A stretch of 42,406 nt of DNA, taken from an uncultured beta proteobacterium. GTDB lineage: Bacteria; Pseudomonadota; Gammaproteobacteria; Burkholderiales; Burkholderiaceae_C. The stretch lies in assembly GCA_903914175.1 (NCBI GenBank), contig CAIWNX010000234.1, positions 1 to 42,406 on the forward strand, in the 5' to 3' direction. The translations under genes and the position numbers were made by a program. Shown here one piece after another: positions 8,566 through 16,243 of the stretch (the stretch's first letter is position 1; each line of letters opens with the position of its first letter). Below the pieces are notes generated by a model. The model had not been told where the DNA came from. It did no database searches and was given only the letters and a program-made list of their open reading frames with translations.

Positions 8566-9990
8566 ATGTCAGACACCATTGATTCACCTTCTGCGAGTTT
8601 TCGCGACGTCTTCGAGCGCCAGCGCGCCGCCGCGCTGCGACTGCGCACTTCCACGGCTGCCGAGCGCATCGAGAAGTTAAAACGCCTGCGCGCTGCCGTC
8701 ATCGCCTACACCGACACCTGGTGCAAGGCCGGTTGGGCTGACTTCCGCAAGCCCCCCGGTGAGGTCGAGCTGACCGAGGTGCTGCCGGTGGTGGTGGAGG
8801 TCAATGACGCCATCCGTAACCTCAAGTCCTGGATGAAACCGACCAGCGTCTGGCCAACGGCGATGCTGATGGGGACCAAATCCTGGGTCAAGTATGAGCC
8901 GCGCGGGCGCTGCCTGATCATTTCGCCCTGGAACTACCCGGTCAATCTGACTTTTTGCCCGCTGGTCGCCGCCATTGCCGCCGGCAACACGGTCATCATC
9001 AAGCCTTCTGAAATGGCGCCGCAGCTGGCCGCCGCGATGGCCAAGCTGATACGCGAGGTGTTCACCGAAGACGAGGTCGCTCTGTTTGAGGGCGATGCCA
9101 GTGTGGCCCAGGGTCTGCTGGAATTGCCGTTTGACCACATCTTTTTTACCGGCAGCCCGATGATCGGCAAAGTCGTGATGGCGGCTGCCGCCAAGCACCT
9201 CACCAGCGTCACGCTGGAGCTCGGCGGCAAGAGCCCGACCATTGTGGACGCCAGCGCCAATCTCGACCTTGCCGCGCAAAACGTGATGTGGGCCAAGTGC
9301 GCCAACGCAGGACAAACCTGCATCGCGCCCGACTACGTGTTTGTGCACAGCTCGGTGAAGGACGCTTTTGTTGAGCGCTGCCGCACGCAGTTGACGCAGG
9401 CCTTCGGCAAAGACCCGGCCGCGCAAAGCCCGCACTATGCCCGTATCGTCAACACACGCCACGCCGGCCGGATCAAGGCACTGCTGGACGACGCCAAGGC
9501 GCGCGGTGCGCGCACGCTCACCGGGGATGTGGTGGCGCTTGACGACTGCTACATTGCACCGACCCTGCTCGATGGTGTGCCAGCGGACGCCGCCATCATG
9601 CACGAGGAAATCTTCGGCCCGCTGCTGCCGATTCTTGCGTTCAACGAGATCGACGAGGTCATCGCGCACATCAATGCCGCACCGAAACCGCTCGCCCTCT
9701 ACCTCTACAGCGAGGACCAGTCGGCGGTCAACAAGGTGCTGGCGCAAACCTCGTCCGGCGGTGCCTGCGTCAACCACGCCATCATCCATTACCTGCACGG
9801 GCATCTGCCGTTTGGTGGCGTGAACAATTCCGGCATGGGCAACGCCAACGGGCGCTACGGTTTTCGCACCTTCAGTCACGAACGCGGCGTGGTGCAGACG
9901 CGCTTCGGTCTGGCAACCAAGATGTTCAAGGCCGGCGAGGTGCCGCCCTGGATGTTGTCAATGCTGCGCAAGATCTTCCGCTGGATCTGA
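8566..9990 (+). CDS. class 3-type aldehyde dehydrogenase (coniferyl/fatty aldehyde type)
   Basis: About 474 residues. The Rossmann and catalytic domains keep N123 in PWNYP, K146 in IIKPSE, the glycine motif FFTGSPMIG, general base E218 in LELGGKSP and catalytic C252 in GQTCIAPDY. The QTCIAPDYVFV segment and the C-terminal hydrophobic tail (WMLSMLRKIFRWI) place it with ALDH3-like enzymes, which oxidise long-chain or aromatic aldehydes with NAD(P)+. The start at 8566 has GAGG seven bases upstream. It stands alone between divergent and convergent neighbours, so no pathway can be assigned. Confidence 0.9.
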   Translation: MSDTIDSPSASFRDVFERQRAAALRLRTSTAAERIEKLKRLRAAVIAYTDTWCKAGWADFRKPPGEVELTEVLPVVVEVNDAIRNLKSWMKPTSVWPTAMLMGTKSWVKYEPRGRCLIISPWNYPVNLTFCPLVAAIAAGNTVIIKPSEMAPQLAAAMAKLIREVFTEDEVALFEGDASVAQGLLELPFDHIFFTGSPMIGKVVMAAAAKHLTSVTLELGGKSPTIVDASANLDLAAQNVMWAKCANAGQTCIAPDYVFVHSSVKDAFVERCRTQLTQAFGKDPAAQSPHYARIVNTRHAGRIKALLDDAKARGARTLTGDVVALDDCYIAPTLLDGVPADAAIMHEEIFGPLLPILAFNEIDEVIAHINAAPKPLALYLYSEDQSAVNKVLAQTSSGGACVNHAIIHYLHGHLPFGGVNNSGMGNANGRYGFRTFSHERGVVQTRFGLATKMFKAGEVPPWMLSMLRKIFRWI

Positions 9991-10089
9991 GGGCGGTTGC
10001 GAGGCGCTGCTGGCACGGAAAATCCCTTGACACTTAAATCTGTCTGCTTACCGGTGCTCCAGTTCGGCGTCGTAAAGCAGCATATCGAA

Positions 10090-11139
10090 TCAGCGCTGTC
10101 GGGGTGGTGCAGAAGTGTCGCGACGAATAAGTTGTACCGGCATCACGTCGCGAGTCGGCGGCGTCAGTGCGCCGTTGCGAATTCGATCGAGCATTCGTCG
10201 GCACGCAACGCGTGCCATATCCTTGGCCGAAGAGTTGATCGTGGTCAGGCTAATCAGCCGTGAACCCGCCAGCGGAATGTTGTCAAAACCCACCACCGAC
10301 AACTGACCTGGCACATCAATATTCTTCGTGCGCGCAGCTTCAAGCACACCCAATGCGATCGAATCGCCACCGGCCATGATGGCGGTGACTGGATCTTGAA
10401 GCTCAAGCATCTGGGTTGAGCCCGAGTAGCCTGACTCGTAGCTGAATGTGTTCCAAACGACGGGCGTGTTTTCCGGCGGCACACCCTTTTCGCGGAGAAA
10501 ACTAAGGGCTCCCCTGGCGCGATCTCGACTGGTTGATGAGTTCTCGGGGCCCATCACCAATCCAATTCGGCGATGGCCGAGTTCATAGAGGTGCCGCATG
10601 ATTTCAGCGCCACCAGAAAAATTATCGGATTCAACGATGTCGGCCTTCGAGTCGTCCATCGAACGCACCGCCAGGACAACGGGAACGCCTAACCTTTGTA
10701 GTTCTCGAACCATGAATGAGTCGGTCGTAGCCGAAAGCAAGATCATCCCCTCCAGGTATTCATCGATGATCGGACGAAAACTCGAGAGGTGTGCAGCGTC
10801 ATTCGCCGAGTTCATCGGATCAATGAGCACCATGACGTGGTATTGAAACTCCAACATGTCGTGATGGATATTTTCCAGCACCATTGTCATGAAGCGGTTA
10901 TGCAGCTGATCCACACTGAGCAAAACGCCGACGGTGCGTGTGGGAAGGTTTCTTTTCTTCTTGCCCGGTCGCTTGGATGCATAGCCCATTGAAACCGCAG
11001 CGCGTTGCACCGCATCTCGCGTCTCTTCGCTGATTGTCTGGTGCCCCGCCAGTGCGCGCGAAATCGTTGAAGTGGAAAGCTTGAGCGCGTCAGCGATGTC
11101 CTGTAACAGAACACTCTTCTTCGAATTTGAACTGGACAT
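10090..11139 (-). CDS. LacI-family transcriptional repressor of the downstream divergent operon
   Basis: About 349 residues. The N-terminal LacI helix-turn-helix (LLQDIADALKLSTSTISRAL, about 12-31) and hinge helix are followed by a periplasmic-binding-protein-like effector domain (TVGVLLSV onward) with the GHRRIGLVMGP and VVGFDNIPLAG signatures. ATG 11139 is preferred over a TTG at 11205. It diverges from a ribose-type ABC importer operon, the common arrangement for local repressors that sense the imported solute or a derivative. Three palindromes lie in the shared intergenic region. The effector is unknown. Confidence 0.92.
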   Translation of the reverse strand: MSSSNSKKSVLLQDIADALKLSTSTISRALAGHQTISEETRDAVQRAAVSMGYASKRPGKKKRNLPTRTVGVLLSVDQLHNRFMTMVLENIHHDMLEFQYHVMVLIDPMNSANDAAHLSSFRPIIDEYLEGMILLSATTDSFMVRELQRLGVPVVLAVRSMDDSKADIVESDNFSGGAEIMRHLYELGHRRIGLVMGPENSSTSRDRARGALSFLREKGVPPENTPVVWNTFSYESGYSGSTQMLELQDPVTAIMAGGDSIALGVLEAARTKNIDVPGQLSVVGFDNIPLAGSRLISLTTINSSAKDMARVACRRMLDRIRNGALTPPTRDVMPVQLIRRDTSAPPRQR

Positions 11140-11508
11140 AAAGCGTCGTCGGTTGATTTTTATCTGCTTTGCGGCGGTCGGATTTTGGCGTAGAAATTGG
11201 AACAATTATGTAGCAAAATCAATGCAAATTGCATAAAATTTGACTAATGGTTTGCGCTAATTCCTTGCTAAATCGGTTAAATCAGTGGCAATCTCCCTGC
11301 ATTACCTCCTTGGATAACCTTATTGTCCCCCTGTTATTCATTGGTGGAAATGAAAAATTTGACAAAATCAGGTGATCTAGGGAATTTCCCTAATGTTTGC
11401 ACTGCAATTGCATATTTTTTGCACGTACATTTAGCCCAGGTAGGCAGACTAGCGCTGCAGACCGTGATGGTGATGCGATGTCCGCGACCACACAAACTAG
11501 GAGACTAA
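11140..11508. promoter_or_regulatory. divergent control region with three palindromes
   Basis: This AT-rich gap of 369 bases has no gene. It holds perfect palindromes ATGCAAATTGCAT (11222-11234), TAGGGAATTTCCCTA (11378-11392) and TGCAATTGCA (11403-11412). The first and third share the TGCAA/TTGCA half-site typical of LacI-family operators; the second lies 13 bases after a perfect TTGACA (11359-11364), where a -10 element would be expected. No convincing TATAAT is seen 16-18 bases downstream of TTGACA, so the promoter may be weak or activated. An AGGAG precedes the first structural gene at 11498-11502. Confidence 0.6.
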
Positions 11509-12687
11509 ATGAAGCTGAGCCTGAAGCGATTTGCGACGCTATGCGTCGCGTCTGCACTCCTGGCTGGCGGCGTCGCGAACGCTGCCGGTCTGGATGAAAT
11601 ACCTGCTGATGTAGCGAAACGTCTGTACTCGAAGGAAGTACTGGATCCGGCGCAACCGGTTGGCCCAAGTGCCTACCGGGATTGGAAGCCCAAGAAGGGC
11701 CCGCCCTGGACCATCGGCTATGCCAGTTCCTACGCAGGCAACACTTGGCGTGCTGCCGCGATGGACAGACTGCAAAACGAGATCATCCCCAAGTGGAAGA
11801 AACTCGGGTTGATCAAGGAAGTCATCATCACGCAGTCGAATCTGAAGGATGCAACGCAAATTCAACAGATGCGCCAGTTGGTTGATCAAGGGGTAGACGC
11901 AATCATTGTTTGTTGCTCCAACCCGACCGCACTCAACCAGACCATTAAATATGCGTATGACAAAGGTGTTCCAACGTTCTCCTTTACAGGATATTTGACC
12001 TCGCCGTATGCAATCAATTCTTCTGTCAACTACCAAGTAGGTGGCCGTGAGTTGGGTCTGTGGATGGGTGAGCAAATTGGCAAGAAGGGCAATGTTCTGG
12101 TCGTGCAAGGGATTCCTGGCACATCAGGCTCCGACTCGCAAGATCGCGGCATCAAGTCCGGTTTGGCCACCTTCCCGGACATCAAAGTCGTCGGTGACGT
12201 TGCTGGCATGTGGACCGACCAGGTTGCACAGGCCGAAGTGCAAAAATGGTTGGCAACAAATCCGGGCCAACTTGACGGCATCGTTGTCCAGTCCGCAGCC
12301 GAACTCGGTGTACTGCGGGCTGTCCAGCAGTCGGGCCGCAAGATGATACCGATTGCCATCGGCGGCGAAGTCGGGGCACTGTGCTACTGGCGCAAGAATC
12401 CTGGCTACATCAGCAGCGCTATCCAACTGTGGCCTCCAGGTGACGACATTGAACTGGCTTGGAACATCATGATGCGCACGCTTGAAGGTCAAGGCCCCAA
12501 GATGCAATCGGTGCTGGTCGATGCGGTCAAGTTCACGATTGATGATGTCAAGAAGCTTGTTCCAGAGAACTGCAGTCAAGACTCAGACAAATGGGTGAAC
12601 GTTGGAACGGACAAATGGGGCAGCAGTTTGGCCTATCTCGACAAGTTCTTCCTGCGTCCGGCCGACCCGGAAAAATTCAAGCGCTAA
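11509..12687 (+). CDS. ribose-type ABC transporter periplasmic binding protein
   Basis: This 392-residue secreted protein has a clear signal peptide (MKLSLKRFATLCVASALLAG, cleavage near VANAA). The two-lobed type I periplasmic-binding fold includes TIGYASSYAGNTWRAAAMD, LVDQGVDAIIVCCSNPTAL and VVQGIPGTSGSDSQDRGIK. Sugar-binding members are about 300-330 residues, so this one is long. AGGAG sits five bases before the ATG. It is the first gene of the operon and is followed by a stable hairpin. The ligand is unknown; given the downstream lactone and hydroxyacid enzymes it need not be a sugar. Confidence 0.9.
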   Translation: MKLSLKRFATLCVASALLAGGVANAAGLDEIPADVAKRLYSKEVLDPAQPVGPSAYRDWKPKKGPPWTIGYASSYAGNTWRAAAMDRLQNEIIPKWKKLGLIKEVIITQSNLKDATQIQQMRQLVDQGVDAIIVCCSNPTALNQTIKYAYDKGVPTFSFTGYLTSPYAINSSVNYQVGGRELGLWMGEQIGKKGNVLVVQGIPGTSGSDSQDRGIKSGLATFPDIKVVGDVAGMWTDQVAQAEVQKWLATNPGQLDGIVVQSAAELGVLRAVQQSGRKMIPIAIGGEVGALCYWRKNPGYISSAIQLWPPGDDIELAWNIMMRTLEGQGPKMQSVLVDAVKFTIDDVKKLVPENCSQDSDKWVNVGTDKWGSSLAYLDKFFLRPADPEKFKR

Positions 12688-12701
12688 ATCGCTTGCGCCA
12701 G

Positions 12702-12740
12702 TTGCATCGAGCGTCATGAGTTTTCATGATCTCGATGCAA
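12702..12740 (+). terminator. strong stem-loop after the binding-protein gene
   Basis: Arms TTGCATCGAG (12702-12711) and CTCGATGCAA (12731-12740) pair perfectly over ten bases, and an inner TCATGA/TCATGA pair can extend the stem. No T-run follows, so full termination is unlikely. It fits an mRNA-stabilising or attenuating element that raises binding-protein output relative to the membrane components. Confidence 0.6.
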
Positions 12741-12804
12741 TCCAGAATCAGGGTTTGCCAGGGTTCGTTGCGGTACACCGCAGTGCTCGCTGAGCAAACC
12801 ATCT

Positions 12805-14820
12805 TTGACTCTCTATCCGCAAATTATCGTGCCCCACTCAGTGATCGACGAGAGCCGTGCGCATGCCGCCGCCGCCCCTCCTACCGCAACCCGGGGGATC
12901 GCGATCGTCGGTGTGCGCAAGTCTTTTGGCATGACCAAAGCACTCAACGGGTGCAACTTCAGCGCCAACCTGGGTGAAATCCACGCTATCGTAGGCGGCA
13001 ATGGCTGCGGCAAGAGCACGCTTGCAAAAGTTATATCCGGCGTGATACAGATCGATGCGGGTCAAGTATCGGTTCTTGGCCGCAGTCCAGCGGCACCACA
13101 CGAAGCCCGCGCTGCGGGGATTGCCACTGTATTCCAGGAAGTCCTTGTTGCGGACGACTGCTCAGTGGTGGAAAACCTGTACCTTGGCGCCGACAGTTTG
13201 TGGTCGCGCGCCCTGAGTACAACGGAAAAATATGAAACCGCCAAATCCTTGATGAAGGAGTTGACGGGTTTGCCGATTGATCCCGATACCTTGGTCGGGA
13301 TGCTTCCGTTGAACATCAAGCAATGGATCACCATTGGTCGCGCCTTGCTCTGCAAGCCTCGGGTGCTGATACTCGACGAATCGTCAGCAGCGCTTGATCT
13401 GGATTCCACGGAACGTTTGTTTGCCAAGATGCGTTCCATGCGCGACGCTGGTGCTGCGGTCATCATCGTTACCCACCGCATTGCGGAATTGATACGCGTC
13501 TGTGATCGCGCCACCGTATTGCGTGATGGCCAGGATGTTGGCGTCCTGGAAAAGGGTGAAATCACCGAGAAGAATCTGCTGCGCCTCATGACGGGCAAAG
13601 GTGATTCGCCGGCTGAAGGAGCGCAAAAAAGAGAGGCGGCGGCACTCGGCAGCGTGGTCATGCACGCACGCCAAATGAAGGTCTGGCCGCAGGCCGTACC
13701 TGTGAGTTTTCAACTGCGACAAGGTGAGATCCTGGGCGTGGCCGGACTCGACGGACAGGGACAGAGTGAATTCGTGCGCATGCTGGCTGGCGTTGATCCC
13801 TCGATCCAATCAACACCGCAAGTACAAAACGAACATGGTGAGTTTGTCGACATTACCGACCTGAAATCAGCCGTCAACCGGGGTGTTTCCTACGTGTCGG
13901 GTGACCGCAAGCGCGAAGGTATCTTTGCCAATCTGAGCATTTTCGAGAACCTCCTGATGCCGCTTTACCGGCGCAAGACAAGGGGCGGAAAACTGGCGCT
14001 TATAGACTGGTCCAGTCTGGATGGCATTTTTGATTGGGAAGTGGAGCGACTCGCCATTCGGATGGGTGAGCGCGGCAACAAGATCACCTCTCTGAGTGGC
14101 GGCAACCAACAAAAAGTTCTCATTGGACGCGCCTTCGCGCTGAACCCCAGTATTCTGGTTTTGAACGATCCAGCGCGAGGCATCGATGTGGGTGCCAAGG
14201 CGGAGTTGTACCGGCACTTGCGTGACTTCGCGAGTATTGGCAAATCCGTCGTCTACCTCTCCAGCGAAATAGAGGAATTCGTCGGTTTTTGCTCACGGGT
14301 TTTGGTGTTTCGCAATGGCAGCATTTTCGATGAGTTCGCTGGCGGTGACATCCACCCCAAGCCGATCTTGGAAGCGATGTTTGGGCAGACCCGCGTCAAG
14401 CAAGTGCCTCAACAACTTGACGAATCAGTAACAGAGGAGAACGAAAGCATGAAGATCGTTGAATTTGACAAAGACGAAAAGGCTGATTCAGCGCGTAGGC
14501 CCGACAACTGGAAAGACAGGACCAGTGCTTACCCCAACTTCGACAGCAAGTCCGAGACGCCCCCAAAACCGCGCAGCCTCGATGCGTTTCGAACTTCGCC
14601 CTATCCTCACGTCGGTACCGAAGACATCAAGCCGGGGTTGTCATCCGGTCAGAGGCCCATTGTGGCCAAAGAGTTCAATCAGCCGACCCCGCCAGCGGAC
14701 CCGCGCAGGCTTGGTGAACGCACCGTGAAAGCCGATACAGCACCGACCGCTTCCACGACACGCTCGCCGATCAAAATCGTCGAGTTCGGGCAAGACGCTT
14801 CAACACGGCCACGTCGATGA
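12805..14820 (+). CDS. ribose-type ABC transporter ATPase (tandem NBDs) with a long C-terminal tail
   Basis: This 671-residue protein has two nucleotide-binding domains (about 30-275 and 285-540), as in RbsA, plus a polar, proline-rich tail of about 123 residues. NBD1 has an intact Walker A (GGNGCGKST), but its signature is degenerate (LPLNIKQW). NBD2 has LSGGNQQKV, a degenerate Walker A (GLDGQGQSE) and an unusual Walker B (LVLNDPARG instead of LxLDEPxRG). Site 1 (Walker A of NBD1 plus LSGG of NBD2) looks competent; site 2 looks dead. The start is uncertain: the frame has no ATG, so TTG 12805 or GTG 12829/12841 must serve. The tail begins at an in-frame ATG (14449) with a good ribosome binding site and ends with a second KIVEF motif. 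Confidence 0.88.
   Translation: MTLYPQIIVPHSVIDESRAHAAAAPPTATRGIAIVGVRKSFGMTKALNGCNFSANLGEIHAIVGGNGCGKSTLAKVISGVIQIDAGQVSVLGRSPAAPHEARAAGIATVFQEVLVADDCSVVENLYLGADSLWSRALSTTEKYETAKSLMKELTGLPIDPDTLVGMLPLNIKQWITIGRALLCKPRVLILDESSAALDLDSTERLFAKMRSMRDAGAAVIIVTHRIAELIRVCDRATVLRDGQDVGVLEKGEITEKNLLRLMTGKGDSPAEGAQKREAAALGSVVMHARQMKVWPQAVPVSFQLRQGEILGVAGLDGQGQSEFVRMLAGVDPSIQSTPQVQNEHGEFVDITDLKSAVNRGVSYVSGDRKREGIFANLSIFENLLMPLYRRKTRGGKLALIDWSSLDGIFDWEVERLAIRMGERGNKITSLSGGNQQKVLIGRAFALNPSILVLNDPARGIDVGAKAELYRHLRDFASIGKSVVYLSSEIEEFVGFCSRVLVFRNGSIFDEFAGGDIHPKPILEAMFGQTRVKQVPQQLDESVTEENESMKIVEFDKDEKADSARRPDNWKDRTSAYPNFDSKSETPPKPRSLDAFRTSPYPHVGTEDIKPGLSSGQRPIVAKEFNQPTPPADPRRLGERTVKADTAPTASTTRSPIKIVEFGQDASTRPRR
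14449..14820 (+). CDS. possible internally initiated 123-residue product of the ATPase gene
   Basis: GAGGAG lies nine bases upstream of an ATG at 14449 in frame with the ATPase. Translation here would release the polar tail as a separate protein beginning MKIVEFDKDEKADS and ending with a near repeat, IKIVEFGQDAS. The segment is rich in Pro, Lys, Asp and Arg and probably disordered. It may be an ancestral separate gene fused to the ATPase, or an alternative product. Only the initiation signal and the repeated motif are visible; the function is unknown. Confidence 0.35.
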   Translation: MKIVEFDKDEKADSARRPDNWKDRTSAYPNFDSKSETPPKPRSLDAFRTSPYPHVGTEDIKPGLSSGQRPIVAKEFNQPTPPADPRRLGERTVKADTAPTASTTRSPIKIVEFGQDASTRPRR

Positions 14821-14851
14821 GGCACGACCGAATTTCCCCGGAGCGCTCTGC

Positions 14852-16243
14852 ATGAGCGACAGCGGCACTGAAACACAGGGCGGATCAGCTTCCAACACCT
14901 ATCTGTTGGTTCCGATCCTGCTGTTGTTTCTTTTGCTCATCATTGCGGTGTTGCGCAGCCCCAATCTGGTTTCAAGTGCCGGTATTGGCAGCGCAGTGAT
15001 CGTGATGACGCCTTTGGTGCTGGCAACTTATTCGCTGATGGCATTGGCCATGGCGGGACGCGGAACGGTGGACCTCTCGGTTGGGCCGCTCATGGGATTT
15101 GTAAACGTGACCCTGGTCGTTCTGAATGGTTTGGGTGCACTGGAGTCACCGCTGCTTTTCTTTCTGTATGCGATCGCAGTTGGTGTCGCCTACCAGTTGC
15201 TGATGGGGTTGATCATTGTGTATGTGCGGGTGCAGCCCATCATCGTGGCGCTCAGCGGCTACCTTGCGTTGTCTGGCATCAACTTGGTCATCCTGCCGCG
15301 CCCTGGCGGCACTGCCCCCGAATGGATGTCGGCCTGGGGTTTGGGTACAACGATCGACTCGCCGATCCTGGTCATCCTCGTGCTTTGCACGGCCGCCTGG
15401 CTGATCTTTACGCGTACAGCGTTTTACGGACATTTGCGACTGATGGGCTCGGATGAACGCGCAGCCTACACCAGCGGTGTGCGCATCACCATTGTTCGCC
15501 TGGGCGCACACTGCATCGCCGGGGTCTTCAGCGCGCTTGCGGCGTTGACCTATACCGCGCTCATTGGATCCGGTGACCCGACCCAAGGAACCACCTATAC
15601 CCTGATCTCGGTCACCGCACTCGTTCTCGGCGGCACCAGCCTGGCCGGGGGACGGGGTGGCGCGATCGGATCTTTACTGGGTGCAGTCAATCTTTTCCTG
15701 ATTGGCTACGTGCTTGCCACTTTCAGTTTTGGGGCGGTGCAGGGATTTGTTACCGACCTTGCCTATGGCGCAATTCTTGTGCTTTCGTTGTTGCTGACGA
15801 TCGCCATTCCATGGTTGCAAAGGCGCATCCGGCACGTTTCTCCGGCCTTGATCTTCATCGTCCTGTCGATGCTGTTTGTGGGCGTCATTCTGCATGCCAA
15901 ATATGACTACGCCGCTCCGGCGAAACCGGCTGCAGTGGCGGTAGCAGGCAAGGCCGGCTCGCCGGCACGGTCGGTCGACTTTGTTTTCGAACGCTGGGAA
16001 GATGGAACGCAAGCCAGCAGTGGCACACTGGCAAAACCCATCACACTGTTCAGCCTGCTGATTCTGTCGGTGCTCGTCATTGCCAGAGCCCTTGTGTTAC
16101 AGAGTCAGCAGCGCCGCTGGTCGCCGCGAATGATCATCATCTTGCTGGTATTGCTGGGTTTCGCTGCTTACCTTGTCGCAACCTACGTTGACGCAGTCCA
16201 AACGCCTGCGGCAGTTATCAAATCAGTGAAGGCGAATCCATGA
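14852..16243 (+). CDS. ribose-type ABC transporter permease 1, C-terminally extended
   Basis: This 463-residue inner-membrane protein has an RbsC-type core (about 15-330): AGRGTVDLSVGPLMGFVN in the first half and LVLGGTSLAGGRGGAIGSLLGA in the second. RbsC proteins have about 320 residues. Here some 130 residues follow, with a helix (about 332-348), a soluble loop rich in Ala/Pro with WEDGTQASSG, and two further helices. The loop could present a docking surface to the extra membrane proteins of the operon. The stop overlaps the next permease start as ATGA. Confidence 0.9.
   Translation: MSDSGTETQGGSASNTYLLVPILLLFLLLIIAVLRSPNLVSSAGIGSAVIVMTPLVLATYSLMALAMAGRGTVDLSVGPLMGFVNVTLVVLNGLGALESPLLFFLYAIAVGVAYQLLMGLIIVYVRVQPIIVALSGYLALSGINLVILPRPGGTAPEWMSAWGLGTTIDSPILVILVLCTAAWLIFTRTAFYGHLRLMGSDERAAYTSGVRITIVRLGAHCIAGVFSALAALTYTALIGSGDPTQGTTYTLISVTALVLGGTSLAGGRGGAIGSLLGAVNLFLIGYVLATFSFGAVQGFVTDLAYGAILVLSLLLTIAIPWLQRRIRHVSPALIFIVLSMLFVGVILHAKYDYAAPAKPAAVAVAGKAGSPARSVDFVFERWEDGTQASSGTLAKPITLFSLLILSVLVIARALVLQSQQRRWSPRMIIILLVLLGFAAYLVATYVDAVQTPAAVIKSVKANP

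Noticed and set aside
8677..9879. 400-residue minus-strand open frame
   Set aside because: Antisense shadow of the aldehyde dehydrogenase; the plus strand shows a full catalytic motif set.
12726..12977. ATG-initiated 83-residue frame overlapping the ATPase start
   Set aside because: Out of frame with the ATPase, ends inside NBD1 and has no domain features.
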